From: Owenia fusiformis
Taxonomy: Eukaryota; Annelida; Polychaeta; Sabellida; Oweniidae
Length of the DNA stretch: 64,000 nucleotides
Reading direction: 5' to 3'
Assembly (NCBI GenBank): GCA_903813345.2
Contig: CAIIXF020000012.1
Span: forward strand, 29,278,684-29,342,683
Positions 12,401-21,400 of this stretch are shown here, one piece after another. Position 1 is the stretch's first letter. Each line of letters begins with the position of its first letter. The notes beneath the pieces were generated by a model. The model worked only from the letters and a program-made list of their open reading frames with translations, was not told the DNA's origin and made no database searches. Made by a program: the position numbers and the translations under genes.

Positions 12401-15400
12401 TCATATAACATAGTATTACCCTTTATTTTTCATTTATTTTATCTCATCACAAGGGGTGACATATTGCTATAGTCTCCAATTTTTTGTTGATATTTGGCAG
12501 TTTGCATATAAAATTTCACAATAGATTTCTTTATAGTTTGATCTAGCTTTATCTAAACTCTCCAATAACAATCCATTTCATTATTATAAAGACAGGCCCG
12601 TAGCCAGGGGGGGTTCGCAGGGTTCGGGCGAAGCCCCCCTGGCCAAAAATTCTTTCAAAATCATGCAGTTTTTAGCAATCCAAAATTGTCAAATGTGAAC
12701 CCCCCCTGGAAATTTTTGAAAACTGAACCCCCCCTTGGCAAATCCTGGCTACGGGCATGAAAGATATGCTCATACTCTACCCTTTGCCTTTGTCGACTTC
12801 ACTTCTTAAAAGAGAGCTTCGTCTTCGGTAGTTTATAACTAGACTCTCCGCGCAGAGTACTCAAACTCTATTCTGATGTTGCAAATAACATAAATTCTCC
12901 ATAAATGACGTTCCTGGGGATTTTATAATTCTTTCATATATGGGCGCTAATTAGAATAGTCTGAAGGAGGTATTTTGAATTTTTTAAGGACCCTGGGCAC
13001 TAATTACAGAGAATATGGTATATGTTTTTTTTTGGTTAATATTATTTCCTATTATAGTATATTACAGCTTTGGTTAATTGACTTTAAACAGTAAATAGCA
13101 ACCATCAATATTATACAACACAATATATTACATGTTAAATTGACTGGAGCATCTTCTAAAGTTCACGATATTAACTTCATGCACAATCAGAATGCATTAC
13201 CATTAATATAAAGCCAGGGGGTCGGCGGGGGGGGGGGTAAATGTGCACAACAGCCCAATTTTGTGTCAAATAGTGAAATATCCTGATCATATGAGTAGCT
13301 AGTCTTGAACTAAGACCCTTTACCCTCATGTCCTTTTATTCCCTCTTAGCCTGAGATAGAAAGGAAGGTGGGGAGATAGCATTGGGGGAGAGAGAGCTTT
13401 GGGGAAGGCAGTATCTTGGAGAGAGAGGGAGAGAGCTTTAGGGAAGGGAGCAATTGGGAGAATGAGCATTTGGGGAGATAGCATTGGGGAGAGAGCATAT
13501 GAAGGGGGTATATATAGAGAGTCTTTATAAAATATTAAATACTATCGGATATTGCTTTAGACTTGTACCTTGAGGTAGATCCGATCTGGTTACGGCATAT
13601 TTGTCGTTTCCTGACAGGACCATCATCAAGACTGAGTAGAGGTTTCTTTGAAGCGAATCTCCAATTATGGAGATTTGTCCGATTTTGAGATCATTCAAGA
13701 CTTTACACGCATCCTTCTGGTGATATTTCCTTATAAGGCAGTTTTTGTTTCTTGGTTGCCATGTCAAAAATTCCGCATGTTGTTTCTGACGGATATCAAA
13801 ACAATCGTCACATGTACATTTTTCAGGCACTTTGTCAACACATCTGTTGCTATGACAACATGGTGTAGAGCTGCCGGGGTCGCATAGTGCCCTGAAATCT
13901 GATTGGTCGTTAACAGAGACATTCCCACATCTATTATCGGCACGTTGTTTCATTGGTATTTTGTGCTCTGTTTGAGCCGCATGTAAAAACTCCTGTAATT
14001 TTTCTTTATCATTTATTGTGATTTCTTCAATTGGTGTCCATGTGCCGTTTACTAAACAATCTAAAATCCCCTGTTTATGGGTATGTTTCTGCGTTGCTTC
14101 CAGATTTGAACAGTTTGTAGGATCCAGCAGGGTAGTCCATAGAAAAAGCACAATATGAATAAACAGGAATATCAAAACTATGAAAATTGTGAAGCATCTT
14201 TTACCTTTGAAATGTTTTAAAATCTTTAATTCCATATTTAGCATAGATTCTTTGATCCAGAAAATCACTACCTTACTTTACACAACAGTCATTCCATTTC
14301 CTTGTTCACTCCTTTAATGTTTCGCTATTGATTGTGATCCTACATCTTGGAAAATCGAACTGGTAAGCTGGTGATCCCATTAGTGTTTGTTCTATTAAAG
14401 GCACCTTATTTGGTTGTTATTGGCTGGACGTAAATAGATAGGTACACTAAAACTTGTATATTTGAACAGCACCACCAAGTGCAGAAACTCAACATGTATT
14501 CATTCTTAACTACACAAAGTTATTTAATATGAGCAACAGTATTCATATTAAAGACATTTTTAGGTTTCTTGACTGTATTTAAGACATTTTTAGATTTCTT
14601 GACTATATTTAAGACATTTTTAGGTTTCTTGACTATATTAAAGACATTTTTTAGGTTTCTTGACTATATTAAAGACATTTTTAGGTTTCTTGACTATATT
14701 TAAGACATTTTTAGGTTTCTTGACTATATTAACCTTTAGCGTGCTGCCGGCGGACTCGTCCGCCGAGACTAAAATGTCTCTCACAACTGCCGGCGGACCC
14801 GTACGCCCGATTTCAAACTTTTAAAAACTTTACTTTTTCGCGCCATTCGTATTGTCCAATTAGATTGCCAGATTTATTCAGTGCCTAACATGACTTCCTG
14901 TTGACCTAGAAATGGCGATATTTCGAAAAATAATTCTCAATTCAACAATTTAAACAGTGTTTTAGTCGTTTTTAGTGAACGAATCGTACAAAATGGTGGA
15001 CAAATAAGATCACAACGAAAATGTGGAGGAAATAGATTACGATTTCGAGCTCTTTAGGCTCTTGGAAGCCGATAACGGTCATCGAAAATAGAAACTAGAA
15101 TATTTTCTGAATTGAAAAATTGAACATTCGATCGCTGCAAATTCAGATTTGGATTCTGACCAGACGAAGAGGCGGAGCGGCGGATTCCGGAGGAGTATTC
15201 ATGGTATATTTATGCCCAGTCGTGTTAATGTACGAAAAAATTCATGAGAACATTTTTTTCATGAGCCAGGCCACTGTATCTTCCCTTTGTGAAAATTTTA
15301 TCCAGATTCATTCAGTAGTTATTGAGATATTAATTATTTAGTCCAGGTATATCATTTTTTGCACTCTTTGAAAAATAAGCTAGTTGCGTGGGATATATTT

Positions 15401-18400
15401 GCTGAAATAAGGCAGCATGGTAAAGGTTAAAGACATTTTTAGGTTTCTTGACTATATTAAAGACATTTTTATTAGGTTTCTTGACTAGAATGTCTGAAAG
15501 TTTAAAATGCTTTGTAATATACAAAGATATTTATCTATATTATCCTCCGTGATAGAGACTTATCTATATTATCCTCTGTGTTACAGACCTATCTATATTA
15601 TCCTCTGTGATACAGACTTATCTATATTACCCTCTGTGATACAGACTTATCTATATTATCCTCTATGATACAGACTTATCTATATTACCCTCTGTGATAC
15701 AGACTTGTCTATATTATCCTCTGTGATACAGACTTATCTATATTATCCTCTGTGATACAGACTTATCTATATTATCCTCTGTGATACAGACTTATCTATA
15801 TTATCCTCTGTGATACAGACTTATCTATATTATCCTCTGTGATACAGACTTATCTATATTATCCTCTGTAATACAGACTTATCTATATTACCCTCTGTGA
15901 TACAGACTTATCTATATTATCCTCTGTGATACAGACTTATCTATATTACCCTCTGTGATACAGACTTGTCTATATTATCCTCTGTGATACAGACTTATCT
16001 ATATTATCCTCTGTGATACAGACTTATCTATATTACCCTCTGTGATACAGACTTATCTATATTATCCTCTGTGATACAGACTTGTCTATATTATCCTCTG
16101 TGATACAGACTTATCTATATTATCCTCTGTGATACAGACTTATCTATATTATCCTCTGTGATACAGACTTATCTATATTATCCTCTATGATACAGACTTA
16201 TCTATATTACCCTCTGTGATACAGACTTGTCTATATTATCCTCTGTGATACAGACTTATCTATATTATCCTCTGTGATACAGACTTATCTATATTATCCT
16301 CTGTGATACAGACTTATCTATATTATCCTCTGTGATACAGACTTATCTATATTATATCCTCTATGATTTTGTTTTTAGGTGGTTATAATTGCTGTTTATA
16401 TAACCTGCCATCTCATTATATAACCTGCCACCATCTCAGTGATTTCTGGCATTTCAGAGTAGGGACCATGTCAGTAAAATGGGGGTTTGACTTATCCATA
16501 TTGACACTCAGTGATTTCAGCTCTTTGTGTATGGTCCTCTCAAAAACATATTTGATAGAAGGTTTAGAGTTGACACAGTTGCTAAGCTTCAGCTATAGTG
16601 TTTGTTGGAAAAGGATCAATGGTGTATCAATGGTGTATCAATGGTGTATCAATGGTGCAGTACTCTATCACATAGTGTAACACAACACCCTGTTGCTTCT
16701 ATTGAACTTATTTGTTGGATTTCTTTAAACCTGCTTGTATTCCTTGGTTGCACAAAAATAAGGCATTTGAAGAACATAATTGATAAACAAAACCTGACAA
16801 AATCCCCCTTTTTTACTTAGAAATTAGCTTTTAATTGCCTTCACATAGTTTATGACAATGTTCCCAAGTACTTCATTTAGGCCTAGTCCATAATGTGTAC
16901 CATCCCAGCTAAACACATCTGCAGTCAGATTGTGAGTATTAAGAATTGGAATACCCGATTTTCTAACAACCTGATTTGTCTTTTCGACATAACTTTTGAC
17001 TCCATCTGTTTGTTGATTAAGGTGAAATGGTGGTTTTAGGACCCCGGGTAAATGGGGGGTAACCCACAAGACTTTCAACCAGCCCTGCTCACAAAGGCTA
17101 TTAATGAATGCACATAATGGTTGAATAAAATAATCAATGACATAATTTACACTGAAATCTTCATGAATCCCTATGCTGAATAGAAAAATGGAATTTTTGT
17201 AATAGTCCTCCCATATCCACAATTTGATAACCTCTAAAATGGCGTATGGGAGCTTGTACACCTTGTGTATGTAAGTAAACTGAGTATGGATGGCCCCGCC
17301 ACAGACGAATCCATGATGGAAGTTATTTTTCAGGTGGTGAATGTTGCAGTCCTTTTCGGAAAAATGTCCCATCCGTGAGCACCTTTCTCTTATCTCTGAA
17401 ATAATAAATTTCATGTTGAGTATATTTGGTACATTTTAAAGAGAGAATCAGATCCATTAGGGAAGTAATGAGTATTTTGCAAGCAGCATGTATCTACCAA
17501 TATGTATTTTGCAGTCTCAAATATAATATCTCCCAAAAGTTCAGTAATATGTTACTATTGTCCAAAATGGTGAAAAAATGTGTAAATTCTACCAAATCAC
17601 AAAAATGGTAACCATATTTATAGAAAAACAAATACATTATTGTAAAAGCTTTAGTTAGGTTTTTTTTTTAGAAAATAGACATGACAAGGAAAGACATGAC
17701 CCCAAAGTATTTTAAAATTATGATTTTGATACATGCACTGGTATATCCTGTTATTAGAGACATCTGGTGCCGACCCTGTTATTTAATGTTTGAAAATAAT
17801 GAATCATGAAATAAAAAAGGTGGCAGCATTTATTGGAAAGGTGTTTTGATATAAATATTTAAAGCATCTTGACTACCAAGAGTGCTGAGATTTCTTGTCG
17901 CCTAAGAAATGACCTTGAGTGATGAGATAATCTGTCACAAAGTTTTTCATTAAAACTGCTTAAATTTGAAATATTTTCAATCAATTACATCCACTAAATA
18001 TGTTTTAAAATGTGTAGAAATAATCCCTGCCAACAATTTTACTAATTTGAGCATCGCCTGTTATATAGTGAAATATCAAAAGCTGGCAAAAATGAAAAAA
18101 TTTCTGATTTCAAATGGATTTTAGAGCCTGGGATTCAAGAGGTTTAACAGTTGACAGCCTAGTGGGAGTTAAGTATTACCCTGAGGTTCTGTTGATTCAG
18201 TGGTGATGTATCTATCCTCTGATAATGTCATGACTAGTGCAGAGTATATGTTCCTCTGTAGAGAGTCTCCTATTATTGAGATATACCCGATTCCCCGCTC
18301 TGTTAATAACTTGCAGGCCTCATGTGTGGTGTGCATTTTAAAACTGCAAACATCATTAAAAACTGGCTTCCATGTATGGAATTCTGCATGAAGCTCCTGA

Positions 18401-21400
18401 CGTATGTCAAAACACTTTTGGTGACACCTGCACTCCTTGGTTGTCATAGCGACACATTTGTTGTTATAGCAACAAGGTGTGGATCCTTCAGGGTCACATA
18501 GCGCTCGAAGTACTGAACCGTTTGTCACATTTCCACATTTTGAATCTGACCTCTGATTGGGTCTCGAGTAACTGTATGTTCTCCTGGTGCCTTCGAGAAA
18601 CTCAATAAGGTCCTTTTTGTGATAACTTTGCGTCGCCCCTCGTTTCTCCACCCAGTATCCAGTTGTTAGGCAATCAAGGATTTCTTGACGATTATCATTG
18701 ATGACCATATTTGGACTTACGTGCATACTAACATTAATGAGAGTTCCTATGGTGAAAAGTGAAACAATGAATGTCAACAGTATTTTCCGACAAGAAATCA
18801 GACAACAGCATCTGTACAGCCCACTGCCCTTTAACATCTTAATGTCATATGAACTAAATATCGTCCAAAATATTTCTACTAATCTCTCTTTCTATTTTAT
18901 CAAGACTTGTAAAGAAAGTAGTTCCGTACATATCTTTTCCTGATCCTCAGAATCTATATACTCTAGGTGCATTAGTTAAGGGTATACTCATTTCACATGG
19001 TATTGTAGGTCTAAGGCATTATAAAGTAATTGTTTGTTTAACAGTGCATAAATGATAATATAAATCCTTCCTGGTAAATTTTTATCCCTTTTATTTTAAG
19101 GATTTTAGGACATTAATTTTTTTATTTTGCAATCATAATTTTAGGATACGTATGAAAAGAAAGACCCTTATTGTCTAAAATGTGTTCCACTTAACAGATT
19201 AACTTGTAGTGGCCTAATTGATATTTTAGAGATATTCAATGTAATCCTAGCAGTATAACAAATATTGTGCAATGCATTTGAGATGTCTCAAATTTAGAAT
19301 CTCTTTGGTTCTATTACCATTCATATTTTATAATTATTCAATACATTCATCCTTTTGTTGGTTAGGTGGCCAGTGAACCTGCTTAGGTTTTTAAGGTCGG
19401 TAACATTAGTTAGAATTGTCAAAATGAGTATTTTGAACATAGTTGGTTCATGAATATTTTGAGACTACCCCTCTATGCTGAAAGTGTTACTTTGTAATTT
19501 ACAATTTGTATTGAGCTATTGGGTAATGTTTGGCCTTTGTCAATTTGCATCAGGTCAATGCCATACTAAGTCAAACCCTGGCAGTGTATTATAACCTGTC
19601 TGATTCAAATTATACTGGTGCAGGCCTTAAGTGTTCAGATTAGCAGGTGTTCACATTTCAAGTTTTTCAGTCAATGGGAGGAAACAATATCGGGACAGAG
19701 AAAAGGTGTTCACACTGAGAGGTGTTTTGGATTAGAGAGGTGTTCAAATATACAAGTTCTACTCTATTGACACTTCAATGAGTAAACCTCTTAGTTTCCA
19801 ATATTGTCTTGATTTTTTTTTTTATTTGTTTATTTTATCCACCATTTCTGATGTGTTATACATTAATTTTTTATATAAAATTTATAATCGATAAATTAAA
19901 ATATATACAGTGATACATGTACATTGGTAAACATATACACAATATGGTATTATGTGATGCCAGGCCAAGGGTCTGGTCTATTTATGTAAATTTTATGAAT
20001 ATATACAGATATTTCTTTATACTGCTGTATATTAAATACATCACAGGCTCCAAATATCCAGCCCAAAATGGTATCATTAGGGATATCCTGTGTTGTATTA
20101 ACAACAGATTTAAGAATCCTTAGGACTGCATCCCTTTCCTCATAATGGCCAGGGCATCTAAGGATCATATGACTCAGAGTTTCAGGTTCTAGCTTACATA
20201 CTTTACATACATTCGAAGTCCTACCATTTGTCCATTTGTTAACATTTACCATAATATTTCCCTCACCAATAACCAATTTAATTACAGTTCTGCAACACTT
20301 TAAGACTCTTGGGTCTGATTTTGCAATATGCCACCATATAATGGGTTTAAAAATTGGGGATACTATCAGTTATCACACGTTTCAGCAAGTGATACAGGAA
20401 ATATTCCACGAAAGGTAATGCTGTATCATCCACGAAAGCGAAGCTTGAGTGGTGATACATTCTTACCCGAGTGGAATATTTCATGTATCACATAAGCTGA
20501 AATGTGTGATGACGATTTTATCACATGTCTAGGAATTTTGAGGCATTTTGATTTGGTCAGTTATGATTGTTTTCAGTACTCTGTACTCCTGGTAACTATT
20601 ATAATTTTTGATTTCGCTTTGAAACAATATGACGTCATACCGTTGTATTCGTACTTTTTTGTGAAATAGTATGACGTCATATTGTTTTCCTTAGCTTGAA
20701 GTGATATAATCAGTGTGACGTCAAATCGTTGCTATTGACTCCGTAGTGATACAGCTCACCGTATCACATGAAAATTAGTCACGTGTCATGTGATACGGAA
20801 TATACATCATCACAATTGACTAATCAAAATGCGTAGACACTCCTAATCATGTGATAAATATACATATCCACTAAAATTCATTTAATTTACATTTTGTATA
20901 CTCTCATCCACTGATCTAGGGCCACTTGAAAATTCCCTATTTTTTACCATGGGAAATTCACAATTCAGCAAACCATGGGCTTTCAATCAAAGAAACTCAG
21001 AAATTACTTACTGCCCAAACTGTAGCTATTTGTTCTTGTATTATTTTGAATGTTGACCTTTTTAACTTTATTCCAGGGGGAACAAATACATTATGAATGA
21101 CTTAATGTGTGTACATTGCCATCTGTATTTCTAAATCAGCCTTCTGCTTATTGACTAAAGCTTTTAGAGCTTTTAGTGTTGACTATCTATTGACCAAAAG
21201 GGGTTGTGTCTAATTATCAACATTTGTGGAATAACCAAGTACTAACATTGATATTCTGAGGCCAAGCTCTGATATCATGAGACATATTCTTCTTCATAGG
21301 TGTAGCGTCCGGTACGCCTGGTACAAAGAGGCATACCAGATGGCTGCAAATACACTCCAAATACAACTCAACTCCAGACCCCCTCAAAGCTAGTTTTTCG

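Noticed and set aside
15530-16365. Possible CRISPR-like array of 29-bp repeats
   Set aside because: Units are contiguous with no unique spacers and the host is a eukaryotic intron; it is a minisatellite.
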